Assembly (NCBI RefSeq): GCF_000337095.1
Contig: NZ_AOIV01000009.1
Location: 1 to 38,500 of the forward strand
Origin: Halogeometricum pallidum JCM 14848
GTDB lineage: Archaea > Halobacteriota > Halobacteria > Halobacteriales > Haloferacaceae
DNA length: 38,500 nucleotides
Direction of reading: 5' to 3'
A model generated the notes under the pieces. That model was not told the origin of the DNA and did not search any database. It worked only from the letters and a program-made list of their open reading frames with translations. Below are positions 8,178 to 15,591 of the stretch, piece after piece (the first letter of the stretch is position 1; each line of letters opens with the position of its first letter). Both the position numbers and the translations under genes were made by a program.

Positions 8178-8195
8178 GTACGTCCGGGAACGTAC
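8178..8195. promoter_or_regulatory. Candidate operator: GTACGT-N6-ACGTAC inverted repeat
   Basis: Perfect 6-bp arms (8178-8183 and 8190-8195) flank a 6-bp spacer in the divergent region between the HxlR gene and the dioxygenase gene, next to a TATA-like CATATG (8195-8200). Dyad symmetry here fits a dimeric winged-helix regulator. Binding is inferred from position only. Confidence 0.5.
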
Positions 8196-8212
8196 ATATG
8201 GTTTCGGTTCCG

Positions 8213-8221
8213 TACTAAGTA
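8213..8221. promoter_or_regulatory. Second candidate operator: TACT-A-AGTA palindrome
   Basis: A 9-bp odd palindrome, TACTAAGTA, about 47-55 bases ahead of the dioxygenase ATG. From memory, Bacillus YodB, also an HxlR-family regulator, recognises a TACT...AGTA dyad with a longer spacer, so the half-sites are suggestive. It may equally be the TATA region of the dioxygenase gene. Confidence 0.4.
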
Positions 8222-8267
8222 ACAGAGTGAAACTGGCGACGGGCCAGCGTGCGACACCACGAATACC

Positions 8268-9224
8268 ATGAACACCACAGGCATCCACCACGTCACGGCC
8301 GTCGCGGGCGACCCAGCCGAGAACGTGCGGTTCTACGCCGACGTGCTCGGCCTCCGACTCGTCAAGCGCACCGTGAACTTCGACGACACGCGCACCTACC
8401 ACCTCTACTTCGGCGACGGGACGGGGTCGCCCGGCACCGCGATGACGTTCTTCCCGTTCGGCGAGGGCCGACCCGGGCGCCCCGGCCGCGGGCAGGCCGT
8501 CGCCACGGCGTTCGTCGTCCCCGAGGGAAGCCTCGACTACTGGCGCGACAGGCTCGAATCGCACGACGTGACCGTCGGCGAGGAGACAGAGCGGTTCGGC
8601 GCGGGCGTCCTCCCCTTCGAGGACCGGGACGGCCAACCGCTCGAACTGGTCGAGGGCGAGACGGACGTGGAACCGTGGGCTGACGGGCCCGTCCCCGAGG
8701 CGCGCGCCGTCCGCGGCTTCCACGGCGTCACGCTCCAGTCGGCGGACCCCGGCGCGACGGGTCGAGTCCTCGAACTCCTCGGGTTCGAGCGAACCGACGA
8801 AGCGGGCGAACGCGTCCGGTACGTCGCCGACGGCGACCGAGCGACGGTCGTCGACCTCCTGACGCGCGAGTCGCCGCGGGGACGACCCGGCGTCGGCACC
8901 GTCCACCACGTCGCCTTCCGCGCGCCCGACGCGGAGACGCAGGCGGAGTGGCGCGAGCGACTGTCCGAGGCGGGCCAGAACGTCACGCCGCGGAAGGACA
9001 GACAGTACTTCCAGTCCATCTACTTCCGCGAACCCGGCGGCGTCCTCTTCGAGGTGGCGACGGACGGCCCCGGGTTCACCGCCGACGAGTCCGTCGAGTC
9101 GCTCGGGTCGGAACTGAAACTCCCGTCGTGGCTCGAGGCGGACCGCGAGGAGATAACGGCGCATCTGCCCCCACTCGACGGCGCCGCCGAGGCCGAAGTC
9201 GGGGCTAGTGAGGTGTCCGACTGA
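8268..9224 (+). CDS. Ring-cleaving dioxygenase-like VOC protein (MhqO/PcpA-like)
   Basis: A 318-residue protein built of two vicinal-oxygen-chelate (glyoxalase/bleomycin-resistance) modules, the architecture of extradiol and hydroquinone ring-cleaving dioxygenases. Module one begins MNTTGIHHVTAVAGD with His8; module two contains GFHGVTLQS (150-158), HHVAF (213-217) and GGVLFEVA (257-264), which supply a 2-His-1-carboxylate type iron site (probably His8 or His214 with Glu262). Length and the GLRLVKRTVNFDD segment match the MhqO/YfiE-type family. The expected activity is oxidative opening of a hydroquinone or catechol-like ring; the substrate is unknown. Its TGA overlaps the ATG of the downstream hydrolase (TGATG), implying translational coupling. 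Confidence 0.88.
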   Translation: MNTTGIHHVTAVAGDPAENVRFYADVLGLRLVKRTVNFDDTRTYHLYFGDGTGSPGTAMTFFPFGEGRPGRPGRGQAVATAFVVPEGSLDYWRDRLESHDVTVGEETERFGAGVLPFEDRDGQPLELVEGETDVEPWADGPVPEARAVRGFHGVTLQSADPGATGRVLELLGFERTDEAGERVRYVADGDRATVVDLLTRESPRGRPGVGTVHHVAFRAPDAETQAEWRERLSEAGQNVTPRKDRQYFQSIYFREPGGVLFEVATDGPGFTADESVESLGSELKLPSWLEADREEITAHLPPLDGAAEAEVGASEVSD

Positions 9225-9877
9225 TGGCCGCGAGCGACGACCCCCACGCGGACCAGCCGATACTGACCGCCGGCGCGGACCCGGAGGCGGCGAGCGTCGC
9301 CGTCGTCCTCGTCCACGGTCGCGGCGCGACGGCGCGCGGGATGCTCCAACTCGCCGACGAGTTCGACCGCGGGGGCGTCCACTACGTCGCCCCGCAGGCG
9401 CAGCGAGGGACGTGGTACCCCAACTCGTTCATGGCCCCCGCGGAGTCGAACGACCCGCACTACGACTCGGCGGTGGCGCACGTCGACCGCGCGGTCGCGC
9501 AGGCGCGCGAGACGACGGGGCTCCCGGACGAGAAACTCGCGTTCGTCGGCTTCTCGCAGGGGGCGTGTCTGCTCTCCTCCTACGTGGCGACCCACCCGGC
9601 GCGCTACGGCGGCCTCGTCCTCCTCTCGGGCGGGTTCGTCGGCCCCGAGGGGACCGACTTCCGCTTCGAGGGCTCGCTCGACGGGACGCCGGTCATGCTC
9701 GGCGTGAGCGACGACGACCCGCACATCCCGCTCTCGCGCGCCGAGGAGACGGTCGCGGAACTCGAACGGATGGGCGCGGACGTGCGCTTCGACGTGTACG
9801 AGGGCAGCGAACACCGCGTCTTCCCCGAGGAGGTCGAGTACGCGCGGGACCTGCTCGACTCGCTCTCGGAGGCGTAG
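9224..9877 (+). CDS. MhqD-like carboxylesterase/phospholipase (alpha/beta hydrolase)
   Basis: A 217-residue alpha/beta hydrolase of the phospholipase/carboxylesterase family. The nucleophile is Ser111 in GFSQGA, the acid is in GVSDDDPHIP (161-169, probably Asp165) and the His is His197 in GSEHRVFP. The oxyanion region is VLVHGRGA (28-35). Bacillus MhqD is a relative encoded next to a ring-cleaving dioxygenase in quinone-stress operons, and here the gene is fused by a start/stop overlap to just such a dioxygenase. I infer a joint role in detoxifying aromatic or quinone electrophiles, the hydrolase acting on the cleavage product or a thiol adduct. No signal peptide is seen; cytoplasmic. Confidence 0.88.
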   Translation: MAASDDPHADQPILTAGADPEAASVAVVLVHGRGATARGMLQLADEFDRGGVHYVAPQAQRGTWYPNSFMAPAESNDPHYDSAVAHVDRAVAQARETTGLPDEKLAFVGFSQGACLLSSYVATHPARYGGLVLLSGGFVGPEGTDFRFEGSLDGTPVMLGVSDDDPHIPLSRAEETVAELERMGADVRFDVYEGSEHRVFPEEVEYARDLLDSLSEA

Positions 9878-9970
9878 TCGGGGGCGACCGGCCCGCGACT
9901 CGACCGACGCGTCGCCGGGACTGTCTCGGACGCTCACGGCTAAGGCGTCCGAGCCGTTACCCATACGCAA

Positions 9971-10627
9971 ATGCTCGTTCTCGGTGACGCTCACGCCGAC
10001 GACCCCGCACGCAGAGACGCCCTCCTCGCCGCGTACCGGGAGGTGGACCCCGACGCCGCCCTCCAGGTCGGCGACTTGTTCCACTACGACCTCCCCGCGC
10101 CGACGTGGTTCGTCGCGGGTAACAACGAGGATTTCGACGTGATAGACGCCCTCCGCCGCGGCGATGCGGCGCTGACGGACGCCGGGCGGCCGCACCTCCT
10201 GGCCAGCACCGCCGCCGACGTCGAGGGCCTCCGGGTGGGCGGCCTCTCGGGCAACTTCGCCCCGACGCAGTACGGCAAGTCGCGCGCGGACCTCGCGGGC
10301 GACCGGCGCCGGCACTTCGTCCGCGCGGAGGTCGAACGCGCGGCGTCGCTGACCGACGTGGACGTCTTCCTCGCGCACCAACCGCCGCGGGGCCTCCTCC
10401 GCGTCGCCGGCGGCCGCGACCCCGGCGTCGGGGCCGTCGACAAGATACTGCGGGCGGTCGAACCGGACCTCCTCCTCGTCGGTCACAACCACCGCCACGC
10501 CGAGGCGACCATCGAGGGCGTCCGCGTCGTCAGCCTCGCGCCGACGTGGGAGGCGTACTACACCCTCGACCCCGCGACGCTCGAACTCGAACGGCACGCC
10601 GTCGAGAGGGACGCGACGGAACCGTAG
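9971..10627 (+). CDS. Small calcineurin-like metallophosphoesterase
   Basis: A 218-residue MJ0936/YfcE-like phosphoesterase. The dinuclear-metal motifs are all present: DAHAD near the N-terminus (MLVLGDAHAD; Ala-Asp in place of the more usual Gly after His), GDLFHYD, GNNEDFD, AHQPP and VGHNHRHAE near 169-177. It should hydrolyse phosphodiesters or phosphomonoesters with Mn2+ or similar in the cytoplasm; the physiological substrate cannot be predicted. It is convergent with the polyphosphate kinase gene (83-bp gap) and stands alone after a 93-bp spacer. Confidence 0.87.
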   Translation: MLVLGDAHADDPARRDALLAAYREVDPDAALQVGDLFHYDLPAPTWFVAGNNEDFDVIDALRRGDAALTDAGRPHLLASTAADVEGLRVGGLSGNFAPTQYGKSRADLAGDRRRHFVRAEVERAASLTDVDVFLAHQPPRGLLRVAGGRDPGVGAVDKILRAVEPDLLLVGHNHRHAEATIEGVRVVSLAPTWEAYYTLDPATLELERHAVERDATEP

Positions 10628-10710
10628 CGGGTCGACGGACGCGCGGACGGGGGTCCGAATCTGCGTGTCCGCACCGCTGCTCCGCGCGCGTTCGGCGCGC
10701 CGTATCGAGG

Positions 10711-12954
10711 TTACTGGCGACTGCTCTCGCCGTCGAGGAGCGATTCGCGCGTCGCGTCGCCGCGCGCCAGCGACATCAGGGCGTCGTGAGCGACGAACTC
10801 GTCCTCGCCGTCGGCGGGTCGGCGCCGCTCGTACCCGCCCGCCGAGTCCATCACCCAGCGCTTGCGGTTGTCGGCAGAGAGGACTCGCAGGACGGCGTCG
10901 AGTTCCCGCCTGAGTTCCGGGTCCTCGACGGGCGCGACGGCCTCGACCCGACGGTCGAGGTTGCGCGTCATCCAGTCGGCGGAGCCGACGTAGTAGTCGG
11001 ACGCTCCCGCGTTGTGAAAGTAGAAGACGCGGGAGTGTTCGAGGAAGCGACCCACGACGCTGGAGACGGAGACGGTCTCCGAGAGGTCTTCGACGCCGGG
11101 GCGGAGGCGGCAGACGCCGCGCACGAAGAGGTCGACGTCGACGCCGGCCCGCGACGCCGCGTACAGTTCCCGGACCATCGCCGGGTCCTCCAGCGCGTTC
11201 ATCTTGGCGACGATTCGGGCTTCGCGGCCCGCGCGGGCGTGGTCGGCCTCGCGGCGCACGAGGCGGACGAAGGCGTCCCGGAGGTTCTCGGGGGCGACGA
11301 GGAGTTTCTCGTAGTCGGTGTGCCGGGCGTGCCCGGTGAAGACGTTGAACAGTTTCACCAGGTCGCGGCCGACGGTCCTGTCGGCGGTGAGGAGGCCGAG
11401 GTCGGTGTACGTCTTCGCCGTCTCCGAGTGGTAGTTGCCGGTGGCGACGTGCGAGTAGAGGCGGACGGCGTCGGGTTCCTCGCGGACGACGAGCGCCGTC
11501 TTCGCGTGCGTCTTCAGTCCCTCGGTGCCGTAGGCGACGTGGACGCCCTCTTCTTCGAGGCGTCTCACCCAGCGGAGGTTGTTCTCCTCGTCGAACCGCG
11601 CTTGCAGTTCGACCACCACCGCCACCTGCTTGCCGCGGGCCGCGGCGTCGATGAGCGCCCGGATGACGCCCGAATCGGGCGCGGTGCGGTAGATGGTCGC
11701 CTTGATGGCGAGCACGTCCGGGTCGCTCGCGGCCGCCGAGAGGAACGCCTGCACCGTCCCCGCGAACGAGTGGTAGGGGTGATGGACCAGCAGGTCACCC
11801 GCCCGAACCTCGGCGAACAGCGAAGCGGGGTCGTCGGAGTCGACGTCGGCCAATCGGGGGTGCGGTCGCGGCGTCCACGCGGGCAGTCGCAGGTCCGGGC
11901 GGTCCGCGTCGGCGAGGGCGAAGCAGAACGTCTTGTCGATGGGTCCGGAGCGCTCGTACACCTCGGACTCGGAGACGTCGAGACGTTCGAGCAGCACCTC
12001 GCGGACGAACGGGTGCGCGTCGGCGTCGAGTTCGAGGCGGACGACGGTGGCGAAGCGACGCTGCCGGAGCACGTCTTCGATGGTGTCGATGAGACCCTCC
12101 GCCACCTCCTCGTTCCGTCCGACCTCCGCGTTGCGCGTCACGCGGAACGGCGAGGCGTCGACCACCTCGACGTTCGGGAACAGCAGGTCGAGGTTCGCAC
12201 ACAGCACGTCCTCGAGGAAGACGAAGCGCCGCGCGTCGCCGGACGCGCCGTCGACGTCCGACCGGTCCGGGTCGGCCCCCTCGCCCGTCACGTCGGCCAC
12301 GGGGACGAGTCGGGGTCGGTTCGGCGGCACCTTCACGCGAGAGAATCGCAGGTCGCCGTCCGGTGTGTCCCGGGTGAGCACCGCGACGGAGAGACTGAGA
12401 TTCGAGATGAACGGGAACGACCCCGCGGAGTCGAACGTCAGGGGCGTCAGCGTCGGGAGCACCGACTCCTCGAAGTACGACCGTAGGCCGCGCCGTTCCG
12501 CTTCGCGCAGGTCGCCGTGGTCGAGAATCTCGATGCCCGCGTCGGCGAGGGCGGGGCGGACCGCCTCGCCGAAGCATCGGTCCTGCCGTTCGAACAGGTC
12601 GGACGCCCGCGACAGCACCGCCGACCACTGCTCTTTCGGCGTGCGGCCGTCGGGCGAGGGTGCGGTCACGCCGGCGTCTATCTGCTGTTTGAGACCGCCG
12701 ACGCGCTTCATGAAGAACTCGTCCACGTTGCCCGTGAAGATGGCGAGGAACTTCGCTCGCTCCAACAGGGGGTTCCGGTCGTCGAGGGCCTCGTGGAGGA
12801 CGCGGTGGTGAAAGGAGAGTTCGCCCAGTTCGCGGTTGAGATACCACGCCGGGTCGTCCTCGTCGGCGCCGGCGTCGAACGACGCGGGCGCGTCCGCGGG
12901 GGCGACGGGCGGCGTTCGTGCGGGGGCGTCGGCCTCCCCGTCCTCCGAAGTCAT
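10711..12954 (-). CDS. ppk: Polyphosphate kinase 1
   Basis: A 747-residue PPK1, the ATP-dependent polymerase of inorganic polyphosphate, reversible towards ADP. The N-terminal domain opens with YLNRELGELSFHHRVL (38-53) and FTGNVDEFFMKRVGGLKQQ. The phosphohistidine is His483 in LKTHAKTALV; the second conserved histidine is in FLEHSRVF, and SADWMTRNLDRRVE closes the C-terminal catalytic domain. HVATGNYHSETAKTYTDLGL is also typical. Length is normal (about 690-750). The ATG at 12954 was chosen because the ORF upstream is serine/arginine-rich shadow sequence overlapping the phosphatase gene. It lies 79 bp downstream of the PP2A/ApaH-like phosphatase in the same direction, probably as an operon. 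Confidence 0.94.
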   Translation of the reverse strand: MTSEDGEADAPARTPPVAPADAPASFDAGADEDDPAWYLNRELGELSFHHRVLHEALDDRNPLLERAKFLAIFTGNVDEFFMKRVGGLKQQIDAGVTAPSPDGRTPKEQWSAVLSRASDLFERQDRCFGEAVRPALADAGIEILDHGDLREAERRGLRSYFEESVLPTLTPLTFDSAGSFPFISNLSLSVAVLTRDTPDGDLRFSRVKVPPNRPRLVPVADVTGEGADPDRSDVDGASGDARRFVFLEDVLCANLDLLFPNVEVVDASPFRVTRNAEVGRNEEVAEGLIDTIEDVLRQRRFATVVRLELDADAHPFVREVLLERLDVSESEVYERSGPIDKTFCFALADADRPDLRLPAWTPRPHPRLADVDSDDPASLFAEVRAGDLLVHHPYHSFAGTVQAFLSAAASDPDVLAIKATIYRTAPDSGVIRALIDAAARGKQVAVVVELQARFDEENNLRWVRRLEEEGVHVAYGTEGLKTHAKTALVVREEPDAVRLYSHVATGNYHSETAKTYTDLGLLTADRTVGRDLVKLFNVFTGHARHTDYEKLLVAPENLRDAFVRLVRREADHARAGREARIVAKMNALEDPAMVRELYAASRAGVDVDLFVRGVCRLRPGVEDLSETVSVSSVVGRFLEHSRVFYFHNAGASDYYVGSADWMTRNLDRRVEAVAPVEDPELRRELDAVLRVLSADNRKRWVMDSAGGYERRRPADGEDEFVAHDALMSLARGDATRESLLDGESSRQ

Positions 12955-13033
12955 CGTGTGTGGGAACTGTTCGCGGAGCGACTTCACCGGTTCGCTTCCG
13001 GCGACGACGCCGCCGACGCCTCGACGGACGCGA

Positions 13034-13723
13034 TTACTGCGCGGAGGCGGCGGGTTCGACCCACTTCGATTCGGCTCGCTTCTCGACCGCCTCCTCGGGT
13101 TCGACGACCACGAACTCGTCGTTCCGCCAGTCGTAGGCGGTGAGTTCGTTGCCGTAGACGCACCCGGTGTCGAGGCCGACGGCGTACCGGCGGTCGACGG
13201 GCGCCGAGAGGGGGGTGTGCCCGAAGAAGACGCGCCGTGGGCCGCGGTAGGCCTCCCACCAGTACGCCTTCTCGCCGTCCGCGTCCTCGAACTTCCGGAA
13301 CGTCTCCAGTTCTTTGATGGAGTGCTCCGAGAGCGGTTTCTGCGGGTCGACGCCGCCGTGGACGACGAACGCATCCTCCCAGGAGATGGCGACCGGGAGG
13401 TTCCGAATCCACTCCATCTGCTCTTCGGTGAGTTCGTCGAGGCGTTTGTCGCCGCGGATGAGTTTCTCCTCGTTGTTGCCGCGGACGGTCAGCATGTTGG
13501 GCGCGTTCCGGACGAGGGAGACGACGCCCTCGCTGTCGGGGCCCTTCCGAACCAGGTCGCCGACGAACACGACGAGGTCGTCGTCGGTGACGCCGAGTTC
13601 GTCGAGCAACTGCTCTAACTCCTCGTGACAGCCGTGTACGTCGCCGACGACGTAGATCCCCTCCCAGTCGTCCGCGTCGACTCGCCGGTGGGGCACGTCC
13701 GCGCCGAACTCGGGTGCACTCAT
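13034..13723 (-). CDS. PP2A/ApaH-like metallophosphatase
   Basis: A 229-residue phosphatase of the bacterial-type Ser/Thr phosphatase / diadenosine-tetraphosphatase group. The order of motifs is complete: VVGDVHGCHEE (26-36), GDLVRKGPDS (55-64), RGNNEEKL (81-88), HGGVDP, FFGHTPLS and LDTGCVYGN. These distinguish it from the smaller phosphoesterase at 9971. Substrates in this family include phosphoproteins, Ap4A and capped or polyphosphorylated nucleotides; the adjacency to polyphosphate kinase suggests a phosphate or nucleotide-alarm role (inference). The start at 13723 follows a strong TATA-like element at 13751-13757 and a GGGGAG tract just ahead of the ATG. Divergent from methionine aminopeptidase. 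Confidence 0.9.
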   Translation of the reverse strand: MSAPEFGADVPHRRVDADDWEGIYVVGDVHGCHEELEQLLDELGVTDDDLVVFVGDLVRKGPDSEGVVSLVRNAPNMLTVRGNNEEKLIRGDKRLDELTEEQMEWIRNLPVAISWEDAFVVHGGVDPQKPLSEHSIKELETFRKFEDADGEKAYWWEAYRGPRRVFFGHTPLSAPVDRRYAVGLDTGCVYGNELTAYDWRNDEFVVVEPEEAVEKRAESKWVEPAASAQ

Positions 13724-13750
13724 ATCTCCCCGTCGGGAGGGGACGCGTGC

Positions 13751-13757
13751 TTATAAA
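13751..13757 (-). promoter_or_regulatory. TATA box of the phosphatase-polyphosphate kinase operon
   Basis: Reverse-strand TTTATAA lies 28-34 bases ahead of the ATG at 13723. It is one of the best TATA matches in the window and the polyphosphate kinase gene downstream shows no comparable element, which supports co-transcription. Confidence 0.6.
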
Positions 13758-13917
13758 CAGTTGCTCGGATTCCCTCCGCGGCCTGCGTAGTCGCGGCCCC
13801 GGAGCGCGGCGGGTCGAACGGACGGTTTGGCGGGGGTTCGTTCCTCCGTCTCGGACGCGTTCGGGGGACGGAAGCGGGGTCCGCAACCTCTTTGGGACGC
13901 TCGCGCCAAGCACGGCC

Positions 13918-14808
13918 ATGAGCATCGGACCCCTCGACGAGGAGACGGCCGAGAAGTACCGAGAGGCCGGCAGCGTCCTCAGAGAGGTTCTCGACGAGAC
14001 GGCCGAGATGGTCGAACCGGGCGCGACGCACCTCGAAGTCGCAGAGCACGCCGAAGAGCGCATCTACGAACTCGCCGACGGCTGTGCGTTCCCCGTCAAC
14101 ATCAGCGTCGACGAGGAGGCGTCGCACGCCTCCCCCGCCCGCGACGACGACACCGAGTTCGGCGAGGAGATGGTCTGTCTGGACTGCGGCGTTCATATCG
14201 ACGGCTACATCGCCGACGCCGCGGTGACGGTCGACCTCTCGGGCAACGAGGAACTGGTCGAGGCGGCCGAAGAAGCGCTCGACGCCGCCCTCGACGCCGT
14301 CGGCCCCGGCGTCCAGACCGGCGAAATCGGCGCGGAGATAGAGGACGTCATCCGCGGCTACGGCTACACGCCGGTGCTGAACCTCTCCGGGCACGGCGTC
14401 GAACAGTGGGACGCCCACACGGGTCCGAACATCCCCAACCGCGGGACCGAACGGGGCGTCGAACTCGAAGTCGGCGACGTGGTGGCCATCGAACCGTTCG
14501 CGACGACGGGGTCCGGAAAGGTCTCCGAGGGGTCCAAAGAGGAGATTTACAGCCTCGAACGCGACCGGTCGGTCAGGGACCGCTCGGCGCGGCAGGTCTT
14601 AGAGCAGGTGAACGAGGAGTACAAGACGCTCCCGTTCGCCTCGCGGTGGATCGACTCGCCGCGTTCGGACATCGCCATCCAGCGGCTGAAACAGCAGGGC
14701 GTCCTCCACGGCTACCCCGTCCTGAAGGAGGACGACGGCGAACTCGTGAGCCAGGCCGAACACACCGTCATCGTCACCGAAGACGGCTGCGAGATCATCA
14801 CCGAGTAG
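13918..14808 (+). CDS. map: Methionine aminopeptidase, type II
   Basis: A 296-residue archaeal methionine aminopeptidase that removes the initiator Met from nascent proteins. The five metal ligands line up as Asp89 (CLDCG), Asp100 (GYIAD), His159 (LSGHG), Glu192 (AIEPF) and Glu281 (QAEHT), nearly the numbering known for Pyrococcus enzyme. The type II helical insertion lies between His159 and the last Glu (roughly 200-265). ATG 13918 is chosen because MSIGPLDEETAEKYREAG is the usual haloarchaeal N-terminus; upstream in-frame sequence is arginine-rich and overlaps the divergent promoter. A Cys next to the metal-binding Asp89 replaces the more common hydrophobic residue. Confidence 0.95.
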   Translation: MSIGPLDEETAEKYREAGSVLREVLDETAEMVEPGATHLEVAEHAEERIYELADGCAFPVNISVDEEASHASPARDDDTEFGEEMVCLDCGVHIDGYIADAAVTVDLSGNEELVEAAEEALDAALDAVGPGVQTGEIGAEIEDVIRGYGYTPVLNLSGHGVEQWDAHTGPNIPNRGTERGVELEVGDVVAIEPFATTGSGKVSEGSKEEIYSLERDRSVRDRSARQVLEQVNEEYKTLPFASRWIDSPRSDIAIQRLKQQGVLHGYPVLKEDDGELVSQAEHTVIVTEDGCEIITE

Positions 14809-14845
14809 CCGCGCCCGACTTCGAACCGGCCGCCGGTTCCGCCGC

Positions 14846-14853
14846 CACTAAAT
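14846..14853 (+). promoter_or_regulatory. TATA-like element of the HIT gene
   Basis: CACTAAAT is 23-30 bases ahead of the ATG at 14876, consistent with a leaderless transcript separate from the aminopeptidase gene. Confidence 0.4.
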
Positions 14854-14875
14854 CCGACTCGCGCGAGGGCGGCGT

Positions 14876-15463
14876 ATGGACCAGATATTCGCGCCGTGGC
14901 GCATCGATTGGGTCGAACGCGACGACGACGATGGCGACGGCGGCGACGACGGCTGTCCGTTCTGCGCGCTTCCCAAGGCGGACGACGACCGCGAGAGCCG
15001 CGTCGTCGCGCGGACCGACCACTCGTTCGTCCTGCTGAACAACTACCCGTACAACCCCGGCCACGCGATGGTCATCCCCTACCGCCACACGGGGTCGTGG
15101 GGCGATCTGACCGACGCGGAACTCCTCGACCACGCGAAACTGAAGGCGCGGACGCTGGACGCACTCGACGCCGCCCTCGACCCCGACGCGGCCAACGCCG
15201 GCGAGAACCTCGGCGGCGGCCCGTCAGGCGGGTCCATCGACGACCACCTCCACACGCACGTCGTGCCCCGGTGGGGCGGCGACACGAACTTCATGCCCGT
15301 CATCGGGGACACGAAGGTCATCGTCGAGGCACTCGACGACACGTACGACCGACTCCGGGAGGCGTTCGCCGAGCAGTCGGGGGCCGACGTCGACGGCGAG
15401 AACGACGCCGTCTTCGTGGAGTTTGATTCCCCGACGGAGTACGACGACGACCGGAGCGACTGA
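14876..15463 (+). CDS. HIT family nucleotide-binding hydrolase/phosphorylase
   Basis: A 195-residue histidine-triad protein. The catalytic triad HLHTHVV (124-130) is preceded by the GGGPSGGSIDDH loop, as in the Ap4A phosphorylase-like HIT branch, and followed by PRWGGDTNFMP. CPFC (27-30) supplies half of a structural zinc site with His71 (YRHTGSWGDL) nearby. An Asp-rich insert (16-26) and acidic C-tail are halophilic features. Likely substrates are dinucleoside polyphosphates or AMP conjugates. It is 67 bp downstream of methionine aminopeptidase with its own TATA-like element. Confidence 0.92.
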   Translation: MDQIFAPWRIDWVERDDDDGDGGDDGCPFCALPKADDDRESRVVARTDHSFVLLNNYPYNPGHAMVIPYRHTGSWGDLTDAELLDHAKLKARTLDALDAALDPDAANAGENLGGGPSGGSIDDHLHTHVVPRWGGDTNFMPVIGDTKVIVEALDDTYDRLREAFAEQSGADVDGENDAVFVEFDSPTEYDDDRSD

Positions 15464-15591
15464 GCGTCGAGGCGGCGGTCCGCCGAGCGACGGGCCGCGG
15501 GACGACCGGACGTCGACCGACTCGAGCCGTCGGACCGCCGGACCGCTCGGCGGTCGGAAACGTCATGCACCTGCCTCCGCAACTCCCGGTG

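Noticed and set aside
5202-9164. 1320-residue reverse-strand ORF
   Set aside because: It is an Arg/Glu/Val-rich shadow running opposite the UbiB-type and dioxygenase genes and across real promoters; no family motif in it.
10546-12486. 646-residue forward ORF antisense to polyphosphate kinase
   Set aside because: Composition (Val/Asp/Glu/Arg shadow) and lack of motifs show it to be the antisense of ppk.
15480-15553. 10-base inverted repeat CCGCCGAGCG / CGCTCGGCGG before the Mn-type CDF gene
   Set aside because: Very GC-rich arms 54 bases apart without T tract; chance occurrence is plausible.
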